Positions 32,052 through 40,855 of a stretch of DNA of 61,326 nt are shown piece after piece. Source of the stretch: a virus; IMG/VR virus record IMGVR_UViG_3300026038_000006, positions 1-61,326 of that record; one strand, given 5' to 3'. The position numbers and the translations under genes were made by a program. The notes beneath the pieces were generated by a model. The model was given only the letters and a program-made list of their open reading frames with translations. It had not been told where the DNA came from and searched no databases. Every line of letters starts with the position of its first letter. The first letter of the stretch is position 1.

Positions 32052-32288
32052 TTATTCTATGGTGATTTTTGCTAATCTATTGATTGGAACCTCATCTGAA
32101 AGATCTCCATTCAATTGAATTCCAACGAGAACTTCGATGACGGAACCATCGAGAATGATTCGCTGCGTACCAAAACCAGTCATACGGCCCTGGCGCACTA
32201 CGCCGTCTGTTGTTTCCAATGTGATGAATTTGTCGACTTGTGTGGTCAACGCATCAATCCAATTACCGCTGATTTTCTTCTTCGCCAT
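32052..32288 (-). CDS. Small Sm/LSm-like protein candidate
   Basis: 78 aa; ATG at 32288 with GAAGAAAC upstream, overlapping the previous gene. VDKFITLETTDGVVRQGRMT and GFGTQRIILDGSVIEVLVG follow the strand-turn-strand pattern of Sm/Hfq-type folds (short helix, then five strands). RNA binding is a guess from the pattern. Confidence 0.5.
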   Translation of the reverse strand: MAKKKISGNWIDALTTQVDKFITLETTDGVVRQGRMTGFGTQRIILDGSVIEVLVGIQLNGDLSDEVPINRLAKITIE

Positions 32289-32427
32289 GTTTCTTCTCCA
32301 TGCAGTTCAATGAACAGAACTGCTTGCCCTTTATGATTTCGACTCCGCACACAACACATATGGCCGTACGATAAAACGACATGTTGTCACGGATGTCCTT
32401 GAACACGCTCATCTCGGCGGCAGTCAT
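32263..32427 (-). CDS. Small zinc-finger protein
   Basis: 54 aa from the ATG at 32427 (GAGAAG upstream); a GTG at 32478 would give 71 aa with another Cys. CVVCGVEIIKGKQFCSLNC is a four-Cys knuckle like those of MYM-type or ribbon fingers. Overlaps the Sm-like gene start. Function unknown. Confidence 0.55.
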   Translation of the reverse strand: MTAAEMSVFKDIRDNMSFYRTAICVVCGVEIIKGKQFCSLNCMEKKHGEEENQR

Positions 32428-32502
32428 GTATGGCTTCTCGCAGTCAAATCTACATCCATATGTCTGCTTCAGTCCCACAGATCACACCCAATTTCTCAGA
32501 CT

Positions 32503-32949
32503 TTAATCCACACAGACCAATTTCATTTCGATTCCCAGGCGTTCTGCTGTATCCAACGCCCAACGGCTTTCATCTCCATCATGCGTTGGATCTTGGTACG
32601 GTTCAGCATACACCACCCGAGCTATCCGAGCATTGATGATCAATGACATACACGCTCGACAAGGTGATGCGGTAGTGTATAGCGTCGCACCACTCGTACG
32701 AGCACCAACTTGACCGGCCTGGATCAACGCGTTGGCTTCTGCGTGAACCGTTCTTACGCAGTGTCCATTCACTACGTCGCACCCAACGTCAACGCAATGT
32801 TCCAATCCCTCTGGGGATCCATTGTACCCTGAAGACACAATTAGCCCATCGCGAACAAGAACCGCACCGACCTTCCGCCGAGTGCAAGTTGATCTCGCCG
32901 CTACAGCTTTGGCTATTCCCATGAAATATTCATCCTTGGATGGCCGCAT
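32503..32949 (-). CDS. dCMP/cytidine deaminase family protein
   Basis: 148 aa, zinc-dependent deamination of dCMP to dUMP. VHAEANAL (zinc His and catalytic Glu) and SPCRACMSLI (two zinc Cys) match the family; VGAVLVRDGLIVSSGYNGSP is the usual N-terminal core. It provides dUMP for the ThyX-like enzyme encoded at 49.7 kb. ATG at 32949 with GAAAGGC upstream. Confidence 0.94.
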   Translation of the reverse strand: MRPSKDEYFMGIAKAVAARSTCTRRKVGAVLVRDGLIVSSGYNGSPEGLEHCVDVGCDVVNGHCVRTVHAEANALIQAGQVGARTSGATLYTTASPCRACMSLIINARIARVVYAEPYQDPTHDGDESRWALDTAERLGIEMKLVCVD

Positions 32950-32990
32950 CTTTTCTGCCTTTCACCCGTTTCTAGTGTCGAATCGATGAA

Positions 32991-33425
32991 TCAGGGGCAA
33001 TCTTCTTGCCCGACGCAATGCGCCTCTTTGTCTTGCGCTGCGTCACGACGCACTTCAAAACTTCGAGCGTCATTCAACCCAATTCGCCCAATTCCAGGGC
33101 GCCAAAAATTCAACGCCGTCTCTTCTCCAACTACTTTGGCCAATTTGGATTTGTGGATGATTACCATTCCATCAACACCAATTGATTTGCCGTCTTCCGC
33201 CGTCATGTCGTATGACCCACGCCAATCCATCAACCTTTTCCCGGCAATGACAACAAAATCCTTCCAGTGCCCCTTCACCTTCGATTCCACCATCAACTCT
33301 CTGATGATCTTTGCGTTTGTAGTCGGAAGGTGCTGGGACAATAGCCGCTGTCTTTCCGCTGCTGCGGCTTGTTTCACAGACACATCGGGCTTCTTGCGTC
33401 GTTTTTTGGCTTGTTTCCTATTCAT
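32991..33425 (-). CDS. Hypothetical basic protein
   Basis: 144 aa; ATG at 33425 in an ATGA overlap with the NUDIX gene. Lys/Arg-rich N-terminus (RKQAKKRRKKPDV), then a globular region (WKDFVVIAGKRLMDWRGSYD). No family recognised. Confidence 0.6.
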   Translation of the reverse strand: MNRKQAKKRRKKPDVSVKQAAAAERQRLLSQHLPTTNAKIIRELMVESKVKGHWKDFVVIAGKRLMDWRGSYDMTAEDGKSIGVDGMVIIHKSKLAKVVGEETALNFWRPGIGRIGLNDARSFEVRRDAAQDKEAHCVGQEDCP

Positions 33426-33904
33426 CCGTCGCCTCGCGCCTTCTCTTCAACATAGAATGGGTGGTCATTCGAACATCTGATGTCAGACATCTCCAACAGC
33501 CACCTGATGTTGGACAAGACGTTCGGCGGTAAATACTCCAAATCATAGAACCCAATGCTTTCCCCAACGTCATTCACCAATCCTTCAGGTGCGGGCCCGT
33601 AATCGATGTCTATTCTGAATGCATACACCAATCCATCCTCATCTTCAGTATCACCCTTCGATCGAAGAATTGCAAACAGCCTCCACTCCTTGATAGCGGT
33701 GAAGTCCAATCCGGTTTCTTCTCTGAACTCGCGTTCCATCGCGCCTTCAGGGGTTTCCCCTGGCTCGATGTGTCCGCCAATTCCATTCACCCTACCGTTT
33801 TGCCAAGGCGGCCTATTCTTCAACACCAACAGCACTTCTGTTTTTGCAGAGCCTTGGTGACGGAAGTAGAACCCCAACACATACTTCTTCAAAGCACCAG
33901 CCAT
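33422..33904 (-). CDS. NUDIX hydrolase
   Basis: 160 aa. The NUDIX box GGHIEPGETPEGAMEREFRE followed by ETGL carries the conserved G...E...REUxEE pattern. It probably hydrolyses a damaged or signalling nucleotide; substrate cannot be read from sequence. It sits four bases downstream of the uracil-DNA glycosylase gene, consistent with nucleotide-pool or repair duties. Confidence 0.93.
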   Translation of the reverse strand: MAGALKKYVLGFYFRHQGSAKTEVLLVLKNRPPWQNGRVNGIGGHIEPGETPEGAMEREFREETGLDFTAIKEWRLFAILRSKGDTEDEDGLVYAFRIDIDYGPAPEGLVNDVGESIGFYDLEYLPPNVLSNIRWLLEMSDIRCSNDHPFYVEEKARGDG

Positions 33905-33907
33905 CAT

Positions 33908-34504
33908 TCACTCCATCGCCAAATTGAACGCGAGCTTGATGTCGTGTATCATCTGCTCGCGTATTTGCGCATCCCCACCCTTGCGATTCAGATACGACGG
34001 ATGCCAAGTCACCACCGTCTTGTACCTCACAAGTTTCTTCCCCAAAAGAATCATCTCGGTGGTCGTTTCGCTTCCACGCCATTGTCCAACCTTCTGAACA
34101 CCAGTCAACCTGGCAGCCGTTCCGCCCATGAGCAATAAACAACGTGGCGATACCACCCAAAGCATAGATTCCAAACGTTCTTGGCATGATTTCATTTCAT
34201 CGAACGTCGGCTGTCTGTTGTTCGGCGGGCGACACCCTACAACGTTTGTGATGAAGATATCGTCCACCACCGATAGGCCAGCCTCAGACAGCAACCCATC
34301 CAATGTCTTTCCAGCATCGCCAACAAACGGAATCCCGCGTTCATCTTCATCTCGCCCCGGGCCTTCGCCGATTGCCACCAACCTTGCCTCAGGCGAACCC
34401 CTCCAATACACTATTCTGTTGCGACCCATAGACAGCGGGCACTCTTCGCAATCAGCCCAAACACCTTCAATCCTATCCAATGCCTTGAGCTTTCGATTCA
34501 ACAT
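33908..34504 (-). CDS. Uracil-DNA glycosylase, family 4/5 (Fe-S type)
   Basis: 198 aa. Motif GEGPGRDEDERGIPFVG (about 46-62), ITNVVGCRPPNNRQP (about 84-98) and WHPSYL (about 167-172) are the family 4 signatures; Cys at CEECPL and GCRPP plus one further Cys fit a 4Fe-4S cluster. It removes uracil from DNA, implying that this phage does not use dU in its genome. ATG at 34504. Confidence 0.93.
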   Translation of the reverse strand: MLNRKLKALDRIEGVWADCEECPLSMGRNRIVYWRGSPEARLVAIGEGPGRDEDERGIPFVGDAGKTLDGLLSEAGLSVVDDIFITNVVGCRPPNNRQPTFDEMKSCQERLESMLWVVSPRCLLLMGGTAARLTGVQKVGQWRGSETTTEMILLGKKLVRYKTVVTWHPSYLNRKGGDAQIREQMIHDIKLAFNLAME

Positions 34505-34507
34505 TGA

Positions 34508-35428
34508 TCAATCTTCGTCGTCTTCATCCCCGAGCGCCATCACAGCTTCCATTTCAGGAGCTTCCATCAACGACCGAAAGCCGTATGCCATGAAATACTG
34601 CGCCACCCTTTTTCTGCTGCGTTTTGGTTTAATCGCATCCATTCCAACGCCAAGATTGATCGTTGTGAGCCTCTTGTACAGCCTAAGAGATTCCTCGTTG
34701 TCTATCAACACAGCCCTGAATCGTTCGGGGATGCCAATGGGTTTGCCGCTCTTTGCCGCCGTGATGATCTCGTCAATGTCACCACACTCTTGTATGGCCT
34801 GGACCGCTCGTTTGTCTCCTATGCCAGGCATCCCCGGAATGTTGTCAGAATTGTCACCAGCCAACGCCTTCAGGTCGGGTATGAGCATCGGATCAACGCC
34901 GTGCTTCTCTTTGACTGCTGCTGAATCCCCATACATCGTTTCTTTACCCTTGAACCCCGGGGAAACAACTGAGATTTTGCTAGTGACGAGTTGGCGCAAG
35001 TCAGAATCACCGCTGTATATGACAACGCGACGGTGTGCCATTTCGTGTCTGGCTGCTAATGTCCCGATGACGTCATCCGCTTCACCGCCGTTGGCGAGAA
35101 ATTGAGGCATTCCAATGGCACGAAGAACAGCCTTCAAACGCTTCTCCTGTTTCTTCATATCTTCGAGAAACAGCCGTTTTTCTTCGTCAGGCTCATCCTT
35201 TGCTTTGTACTCGGGATACAATTTGTATCTGAAGTTGTTCGAACCTTCCCACGCCACGATTGCACGGCCCCCGTATCGCATCCGTACGCGCATCGCGCAC
35301 GACAGCCAACCGTATATCGCACCTGTCCCAATTTCTTCGCCTTCAACCTCGTACGACAGCGTATTGAATGCATCGGCACAACGCCAAAGCAGGTGTTTCC
35401 CATCGAATATAAGTGTGTCTGCCTTCAA
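34508..35428 (-). CDS. 5'-3' exonuclease / flap nuclease (Pol I N-terminal type)
   Basis: 306 aa. LIFDGKHLLWRC, EADDVIGTLAARH, YSGDSDLRQLV and GDNSDNIPGMPGIG carry the metal-binding acids and helix-hairpin-helix of T5/T4 flap nucleases. It removes RNA primers and processes Okazaki ends, complementing the ligase and polymerase. An acidic tail (GDEDDED) is unusual. Start coupled by ATGA to the upstream gene. Confidence 0.95.
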   Translation of the reverse strand: MKADTLIFDGKHLLWRCADAFNTLSYEVEGEEIGTGAIYGWLSCAMRVRMRYGGRAIVAWEGSNNFRYKLYPEYKAKDEPDEEKRLFLEDMKKQEKRLKAVLRAIGMPQFLANGGEADDVIGTLAARHEMAHRRVVIYSGDSDLRQLVTSKISVVSPGFKGKETMYGDSAAVKEKHGVDPMLIPDLKALAGDNSDNIPGMPGIGDKRAVQAIQECGDIDEIITAAKSGKPIGIPERFRAVLIDNEESLRLYKRLTTINLGVGMDAIKPKRSRKRVAQYFMAYGFRSLMEAPEMEAVMALGDEDDED

Positions 35429-35700
35429 AATGGCACCTCGTCGTTCTGTTGCGTGCTTTCACATTCTGCCTGCAACGAACACATTTCTGTGTGATAATTC
35501 CACATCTCCATCTTCAATTGGTGCCAAAGTCCCAGCACCGTACTGCGCCTTTTGTACTTCCAAGTCGCAGGATCTTCACTGCCGCTCCACAGCAACAACC
35601 AAACATCTGCATACTTGTAACCAGTCTTGAAATCATTGTAATCCAATCCACAAGACGGACAAGTCAAAAGCTTTCCAAACCTTCTTTTTCTGCCCACCAT
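35425..35700 (-). CDS. Small zinc-ribbon protein
   Basis: 91 aa from the ATG at 35700. CPSCGLDYND is a clear Cys pair; a second Cys pair lies in the tail (CSLQAECES). Trp-rich middle (WLLLWSGSEDPATW). ATGA overlap with the exonuclease. Function unknown. Confidence 0.6.
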   Translation of the reverse strand: MVGRKRRFGKLLTCPSCGLDYNDFKTGYKYADVWLLLWSGSEDPATWKYKRRSTVLGLWHQLKMEMWNYHTEMCSLQAECESTQQNDEVPF

Positions 35701-35891
35701 GATTTCACGATCACAGTTTCGTCGTCCGCGTCCACAATGACTGACTTCGGCACCCAAAACTTTTCTCCATCGATGATTATTTTAGCGGCAAGATTAGTTA
35801 CATACTCGATTCCTTCGTAGCTGACACCGACCGTCTCACCATCGTAATCAGACGCCCCGATGATGTCGTCTGTTGACCATTCTTCGCTCAT
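35664..35891 (-). CDS. Small acidic protein
   Basis: 75 aa; ATG at 35891 in an ATGA overlap. Asp/Glu-rich, beta-type (VDADDETVIVKSWWAEKEG). No family recognised. Confidence 0.6.
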   Translation of the reverse strand: MSEEWSTDDIIGASDYDGETVGVSYEGIEYVTNLAAKIIIDGEKFWVPKSVIVDADDETVIVKSWWAEKEGLESF

Positions 35892-36142
35892 GAAATTCTC
35901 CTCGGTGCCAATCGATATTTCATAACCACGCCCATCGCCAAAATGGTTGATGTGTTACAAACCACGAGGGGTGAAGAGTCTAAATGCAAACTGTAGGCAA
36001 CATGCAAGAAACCTCCAACGATCACCATCGATAAAAATCCAATGCGAACGCCGTCCGAATTCCCACGACGAATTGAATTGATAGCTTGCGGCCACCCAGC
36101 CACAGCATACAAAAACGTCCCAATCCACCCGATCGCTTCCAT
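35888..36142 (-). CDS. PQ-loop (SemiSWEET-like) small membrane protein
   Basis: 84 aa from the ATG at 36142 (TGATG overlap with the resolvase). Three transmembrane helices: IGWIGTFLYAVAG with the PQ motif in GWPQAIN; GFLSMVIVGGFLHVAYSL; VVCNTSTILAMGVVMKY. A three-helix unit with PQ near the first helix end is the SemiSWEET/MtN3 arrangement, which dimerises to move sugars or other small solutes. Such a gene among replication genes of a phage is unusual. Confidence 0.75.
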   Translation of the reverse strand: MEAIGWIGTFLYAVAGWPQAINSIRRGNSDGVRIGFLSMVIVGGFLHVAYSLHLDSSPLVVCNTSTILAMGVVMKYRLAPRRIS

Positions 36143-36843
36143 CAGTCGCATCTTTTGATCCATTCCCTATCCAACAAGTTAACTGGGTAAGTCTTGGTGA
36201 CTCTATTGAAGACTCTGATTTCCTTTTCATGAAGCGATGACATGGCGATTTCTCCCCGACGCAGCTGTACTTCAGTCCAAACCATGTGTGCTATTCCAAA
36301 TGCATCACACAGATCCTCGCTGGTGCGGCGGGATTGTTTCGGTTGTTTCACTTTTTTGTTTGGTTTCGCTATTGGTTGGTTGAACCTTGAAAAGTCGACA
36401 CCCCACCTATCCAACACAGCACGTTCGACTGAATCCTTTTGGCACGTTCCGTCATGCGCAACGAACATCTTCACACTGGTCGGGTCGTGAAGGCGAAGCG
36501 GAATGTTCAATTTCCAACATAACATCCTCGAAATGCCACCCACTTCTCCGAGGTAGTGCGCTCCTTGTTCTTCTCTGATGGCATAGTCTTCGATGCCAAT
36601 GTAGTCCGGCTCGGCCCCCTCCAATATGCCGTACAGATACCTCTCGATATTGGCCAATCGGTGTATTGATTTCAACCCACGATCTTTCGTGTTCAGAACA
36701 ACCATCCTATATCCACGCTTGCTCCTGGATGCTGATGATGCAACGTCAGTCCAATACCAAAAATTGGACAACTCTCCATCCGTAATCTCGACAAGGGCGC
36801 CGTGATTCAGCGAAATGTCGGCGCCTATGACTTTCAAACCCAT
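36142..36843 (-). CDS. RuvC-like Holliday-junction resolvase
   Basis: 233 aa. VIGADISLNHG (first acidic residue), YIGIEDYAI (second), GEVGGISRMLCWKL and SEDLCDAFGIAHMVWTE (third/fourth) give the RNase H-fold pattern of RuvC/poxvirus-type resolvases. It would cut recombination or replication junctions before packaging. The C-terminal 40 residues are extra and partly basic. ATG at 36843. Confidence 0.85.
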   Translation of the reverse strand: MGLKVIGADISLNHGALVEITDGELSNFWYWTDVASSASRSKRGYRMVVLNTKDRGLKSIHRLANIERYLYGILEGAEPDYIGIEDYAIREEQGAHYLGEVGGISRMLCWKLNIPLRLHDPTSVKMFVAHDGTCQKDSVERAVLDRWGVDFSRFNQPIAKPNKKVKQPKQSRRTSEDLCDAFGIAHMVWTEVQLRRGEIAMSSLHEKEIRVFNRVTKTYPVNLLDREWIKRCD

Positions 36844-36844
36844 A

Positions 36845-37405
36845 TCATCTCCTTGGTATCGACTCTAGATCGTCATATTCGCCACGCATCAACGCAGAGT
36901 AATCGAATTTGTTCGAAAGACAACTTTGTAGATCTGTTGTTTCTTCTGATCTTTCAATCACAACGTTATTCAAAAGCCAAACGTATTTCTCGACTGCTAT
37001 TTTGCCCTTACAAAAATCGATCCCCTTTTGCGTTATCTTCCACTTTCCGCTGTTCTTCAGTCTTCCCTTTTCCCCGCCCAGCGGCTTCGCTTTTATCAAC
37101 CCCCACTTAGCAAGACGCGCACGCTCAGGTGCTGCCACTGCCCATTTTGGAGCAACCCTAGACATTCGAATGTATTTGCCGCCGTTTTTCTTTGACCTTC
37201 TATGCATCCAATACAACGTTGCTGCCATCGTTGACGATATCCGCTGCTTGTACACCTTGCACTTGCGTCGACAACAAGGGCATATGACGCCGATATCCAT
37301 CAATGGACGCATTTTGCGTTGGATAGACACCATAGCAGCTCTTTCCTCATCGTCCAATTCGACGTGGAGCCACACGTTCTTTCCCTTCAGCTTCGTGGAA
37401 ACCAT
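36845..37405 (-). CDS. Zinc-ribbon and winged-helix-like protein
   Basis: 186 aa; ATG at 37405 overlapping the upstream TGA (TGATG). CPCCRRKC zinc motif near residue 45, followed by helices and GKWKITQKGIDFCKGKIAVE, which looks like the wing region of a winged helix. Possibly a DNA-binding regulator or replication accessory. Confidence 0.55.
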   Translation of the reverse strand: MVSTKLKGKNVWLHVELDDEERAAMVSIQRKMRPLMDIGVICPCCRRKCKVYKQRISSTMAATLYWMHRRSKKNGGKYIRMSRVAPKWAVAAPERARLAKWGLIKAKPLGGEKGRLKNSGKWKITQKGIDFCKGKIAVEKYVWLLNNVVIERSEETTDLQSCLSNKFDYSALMRGEYDDLESIPRR

Positions 37406-37578
37406 CACCATTCCTCCAGATAGCCACAGTTTTCACACGTCAGACCATTTACTTCTTCGCTCTTCGAAATTGGTAACAAAACGTCGGTGGTCTCTGTGGA
37501 AGTTGAATCGATGACGTCCGCTTCAACTTTTGTCGATCTGATGGCCACCATTGTAGCTCCACAATTGGGACAATTCAT
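37405..37578 (-). CDS. Very small zinc-ribbon protein
   Basis: 57 aa. ATG at 37578 in an ATGA overlap with the SbcC-like gene and TGA at 37405 overlapping the next start. MNCPNCGATM at one end and LTCENCGYLEEW at the other give a four-Cys ribbon around a Thr/Val-rich middle. Coupling on both sides supports it as real. Confidence 0.75.
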   Translation of the reverse strand: MNCPNCGATMVAIRSTKVEADVIDSTSTETTDVLLPISKSEEVNGLTCENCGYLEEW

Positions 37579-39467
37579 GCTGCCAACTCCAATATGGCCG
37601 CCCCACCATCTTTCTTCACCATCACAGACTTCTCGAATATCTCGGCCATGTCAACTTCATGGCTGATTACAAATATCGAACCTCTTTTGGCTCTCAATTC
37701 TTGAAGGAGCATGAGCACACGCTGTCGGCCTTCTTCATCCAAACCATCCAGAACTTCATCGAGCATCAGTAGATCAACATGGCCGCCTTCCCGAGTTGCC
37801 ACCAAATCCATCAGCGCCAAATCTGTGGCAATTTCGATTTTCTTCAGTTGACCACCGCTGGCCGGGTATGTGTCGCTTGCCCCCTCAATTTCCCAACTGA
37901 TCTCAATCTCGTCTTTGTATTCGCCCCGGCTGCTCTTCAATTCACGTTGCGTATCAAAATTCAGTTTGATGTCGCCGTCCGCCAATGTGCCCAGATAGTG
38001 ATTGGCGCGCTCGGTGATGTACGGCATCACGCTGTCGAGGATGAACGACGGCAACCCAGCGCCGCTAAACCCCTTCACCCAGAACTTCACGTGTGCGAGC
38101 TCATTGCTGATTTCTGACTCTTTTTCCTGAAGCTCATGTAGGCGTTGTTGGAATGCTTTTGCCTTGGATTCTGCTGTGGCTAGGCGCGCAGCGTACGGGT
38201 TTTTTTCTGCTGCTTTCGCCTTCGCTTGTTTGAGAGATTCGCGAGCGGCGGCGATGTACGCATCGACACGATCGTTGACTGCTGTCGCTGCCATTATCTT
38301 TGCGTTCAAGTCAGATATCTCCCCTGAGGCATCCGTGGCAGCTGAAACAATTTTGGACTTCGCTTTCCTCTCTTCGGCAACACGACTTATGTCTTCAGCC
38401 AACCCTACGATGTTGGCCTTTTTCTCCTCTGCTTCGCTCTCGATTATGGATTTGATTTTTTCCAGGTTCTTTTTTGTGCGAAGAGCTACGCCTTTGCCCA
38501 TTGGAGACCTACAGATGGGACACTCATCCTCATCCATCTGTTCCAACCTTTCAATCGTTCCTTCGATCTTTGTCTCCATCCTAGCCAACTCGTTGGAACA
38601 ATTTTCCCTAGTGAATCTAAGAACATCCAATTTTTTGTCCAGCGCAGCAATGTCCCTTTCAGCAACTACACCTTCTTCAACGACGGCATTAAGCTTTTTG
38701 ATTTCCAATTTCAACTTCGAGACATCAACCGTTTTTTTCAGCTCAGCTTCAGCCAATGACTTTTTGAGTCTCGCTGACTCTTTGTGCTCTTCAATTGCTT
38801 CTTGCCGTTCCTCTTCCCATTCGTCGTGCTCTTCCTGGAGCCCTGAAACGTCCTGCTCTTCAAGGCGCGCCTTCACGGACGATGATTGTGATTGTACATC
38901 CGATAGTTTGGCATTCAATTGTTTGGATTGTTCCTTAACCCAATTGTGACAATGCTTCAACAACTCGGTGCGCAAAATCTTATGGAGCATGTCCTTGCGA
39001 TCGCCGTCGCGTGTCGAAGGATTGGCAAAACGAAGAGAATCGTTTTGACCATACAGGACTGTATTTTTGAAAGCCTTGAAATCTAAACCAACCAATTCAT
39101 TGATCTTCTCTTGTACATCCTTGCCTATGGCCTTCCAAGATTCCCCTTCTGGTGTGATGAGTGAAAGGCGTGGCGAACCTTTTCGCCGCACACGACACAC
39201 CTTCCACCCGCCACCCAACTTGACATACACTGTCGCCTCTTTGGTCCCATTGCGAATGACCTTGTCGCCTACTTCTTTGTCAATCGCTTCTCCCCACAAA
39301 CACCACGTGATTGCTTTGAATATGTGTGATTTCCCCGAGCCGTTTGATTTAGCAGCCTTGGAGTCATTGTTCACCCCTCCAATCCAAACCAACCCCTGGT
39401 TGTGCAATTGAAGAGAGAATTCGCTGAATGGCCCAAAATCCTTTCCACCCACCTCAAGCAACTCCAT
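37575..39467 (-). CDS. sbcC: SbcC/Rad50-like ATPase subunit of recombination nuclease
   Basis: 630 aa from the ATG at 39467. Walker A SNGSGKSH near residue 41, long coiled-coil arms, zinc hook CPIC in DEDECPICRSPMG, ABC signature region YPASGGQLKKIEIA and Walker B LLMLDEVLDGLDEEG. With the SbcD-like protein immediately upstream it forms an end-resecting nuclease (T4 gp46/47 type). Length is short compared with bacterial SbcC, typical of phage. Confidence 0.95.
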   Translation of the reverse strand: MELLEVGGKDFGPFSEFSLQLHNQGLVWIGGVNNDSKAAKSNGSGKSHIFKAITWCLWGEAIDKEVGDKVIRNGTKEATVYVKLGGGWKVCRVRRKGSPRLSLITPEGESWKAIGKDVQEKINELVGLDFKAFKNTVLYGQNDSLRFANPSTRDGDRKDMLHKILRTELLKHCHNWVKEQSKQLNAKLSDVQSQSSSVKARLEEQDVSGLQEEHDEWEEERQEAIEEHKESARLKKSLAEAELKKTVDVSKLKLEIKKLNAVVEEGVVAERDIAALDKKLDVLRFTRENCSNELARMETKIEGTIERLEQMDEDECPICRSPMGKGVALRTKKNLEKIKSIIESEAEEKKANIVGLAEDISRVAEERKAKSKIVSAATDASGEISDLNAKIMAATAVNDRVDAYIAAARESLKQAKAKAAEKNPYAARLATAESKAKAFQQRLHELQEKESEISNELAHVKFWVKGFSGAGLPSFILDSVMPYITERANHYLGTLADGDIKLNFDTQRELKSSRGEYKDEIEISWEIEGASDTYPASGGQLKKIEIATDLALMDLVATREGGHVDLLMLDEVLDGLDEEGRQRVLMLLQELRAKRGSIFVISHEVDMAEIFEKSVMVKKDGGAAILELAA

Positions 39468-40581
39468 ATTCACCTCTCGCCGCTTGAAGCGCTTCAAGCC
39501 CAATTGATTTCAACTTTTTCTTGTCCAACGAACCAATTTCAACGCTAGCTGTTTCTGGGTATTTGGCCACCGCCTCGTCAAGCGTCATCGCCGCCGTTTT
39601 CGACGATGCCATACGCATTCCATGACGAGCAATCGGGATGTGTCGAAAAGATGAATTGATGCCTTTTTCATCAAGTGCAGCACAATACGCCTTGACTTCG
39701 GGCTTCATCTTCACCCAATCTTCGCTTGTTGCGTTGATTTCAATTCGCGCATAATCACCTTTGCTGATTTTCGATGCTGTTTTTTTGTCTATCCCATCCA
39801 ATATGTGAAATCGTGGCGCAGCGCCGTCGATGAACTTCCTTTTGAGATCGCCACCACAGAAATCCATAATCCACCAACCGGCCTTTCGTCCCACATCACC
39901 GTAATGGTGGTGCATTGGTGCGCCGAGATACAAGCCTGTCCCACCAAATTTCTGTGGTGTATGGAAATGGCCTGATAACGTCCAATTGAAACCGTTGCAC
40001 ACTTCCTCTACCAACAGACCGTCATCACACGTCCAGCCCTGGTGATTCGCTCCCAGAACGCTGTTGTGCATAAGAAGAACATTAGTGCATTTCTTGTTGA
40101 TTTTCCCGCGTATCGCTTCGATTCGCCGCTTTGTTGCCCCGACTGGCATGAACGCTATTGGCCAGAAATTCAACCAATCATCAATGATCACAGGCTCAAC
40201 ATCATTGCCAATCACAAACAGATGATCCCGACCCATCACACCAAAGGCCTCAACAGCAAAACGTCCACCTCGAAGACTATTTGCTTCGTGATTGCCTGGG
40301 AGGATGTATGTGTTGAATGGCCAAGACACGACCTCTTCAACTATGTGCGTTAGTGTTACCGGGTCCACCAGCGACTTGTCATAGAGGTCGCCTAGAACAT
40401 AGATGGCATCGACATCATACTCTTCGGCCGAAGCTCTGAAGCGACGTAGCAGCGCTATTTGGTCGTCTAGTCTGTCGGTGCGATCTTGTTTTGTGGGCTT
40501 GGAATATGGAAGCTTGTTGCTACCGTGTATGTCTGCGATGAACGCAGCTCTATACCTACGTTCCACAGGGATGCTCCGCAA
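39454..40581 (-). CDS. sbcD: SbcD/Mre11-like nuclease subunit
   Basis: 375 aa. Calcineurin-like metallophosphoesterase motifs in order: FIADIHG, LGDLYD, LPGNHE, LMHNS, SGHFHTPQ. Partner of the SbcC-like ATPase encoded immediately downstream with a 14-base overlap. Start at 40581 overlaps the 3' end of the preceding small gene. Confidence 0.95.
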   Translation of the reverse strand: MRSIPVERRYRAAFIADIHGSNKLPYSKPTKQDRTDRLDDQIALLRRFRASAEEYDVDAIYVLGDLYDKSLVDPVTLTHIVEEVVSWPFNTYILPGNHEANSLRGGRFAVEAFGVMGRDHLFVIGNDVEPVIIDDWLNFWPIAFMPVGATKRRIEAIRGKINKKCTNVLLMHNSVLGANHQGWTCDDGLLVEEVCNGFNWTLSGHFHTPQKFGGTGLYLGAPMHHHYGDVGRKAGWWIMDFCGGDLKRKFIDGAAPRFHILDGIDKKTASKISKGDYARIEINATSEDWVKMKPEVKAYCAALDEKGINSSFRHIPIARHGMRMASSKTAAMTLDEAVAKYPETASVEIGSLDKKKLKSIGLEALQAARGEYGVA

Positions 40582-40855
40582 CCATCAAGTTGCAACCGAT
40601 ACCAACACTAATCATGCGCATCGCCTTTAGCAAAGCAATAATGGCAACCAACGCATTGCCCTTGTTTTCGATGTACAACGAATGAAACCTGAGCAGTTCA
40701 TCACCGCCATTCTCTGACTCTTTGATCGCTGTGCTCTTCCATCTTGAAAGGAATTCAGCAGACAAAAAAGCAACCAGCTTTTCGTCTTCTGGTTTGATGC
40801 TCATCTCGTGTTCAAGCATCTCGCGCCATAGTTTTGCTACATCTTCAGCTTTCAT
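40556..40855 (-). CDS. Small helical protein between recA and sbcD
   Basis: 99 aa; ATG at 40855 overlapping the recA stop (TAATG). Fully helical. ENGGDELLRFHSLYIENKGN is the only distinctive segment. The place suggests a recombination accessory; unproven. Confidence 0.6.
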   Translation of the reverse strand: MKAEDVAKLWREMLEHEMSIKPEDEKLVAFLSAEFLSRWKSTAIKESENGGDELLRFHSLYIENKGNALVAIIALLKAMRMISVGIGCNLMVAEHPCGT

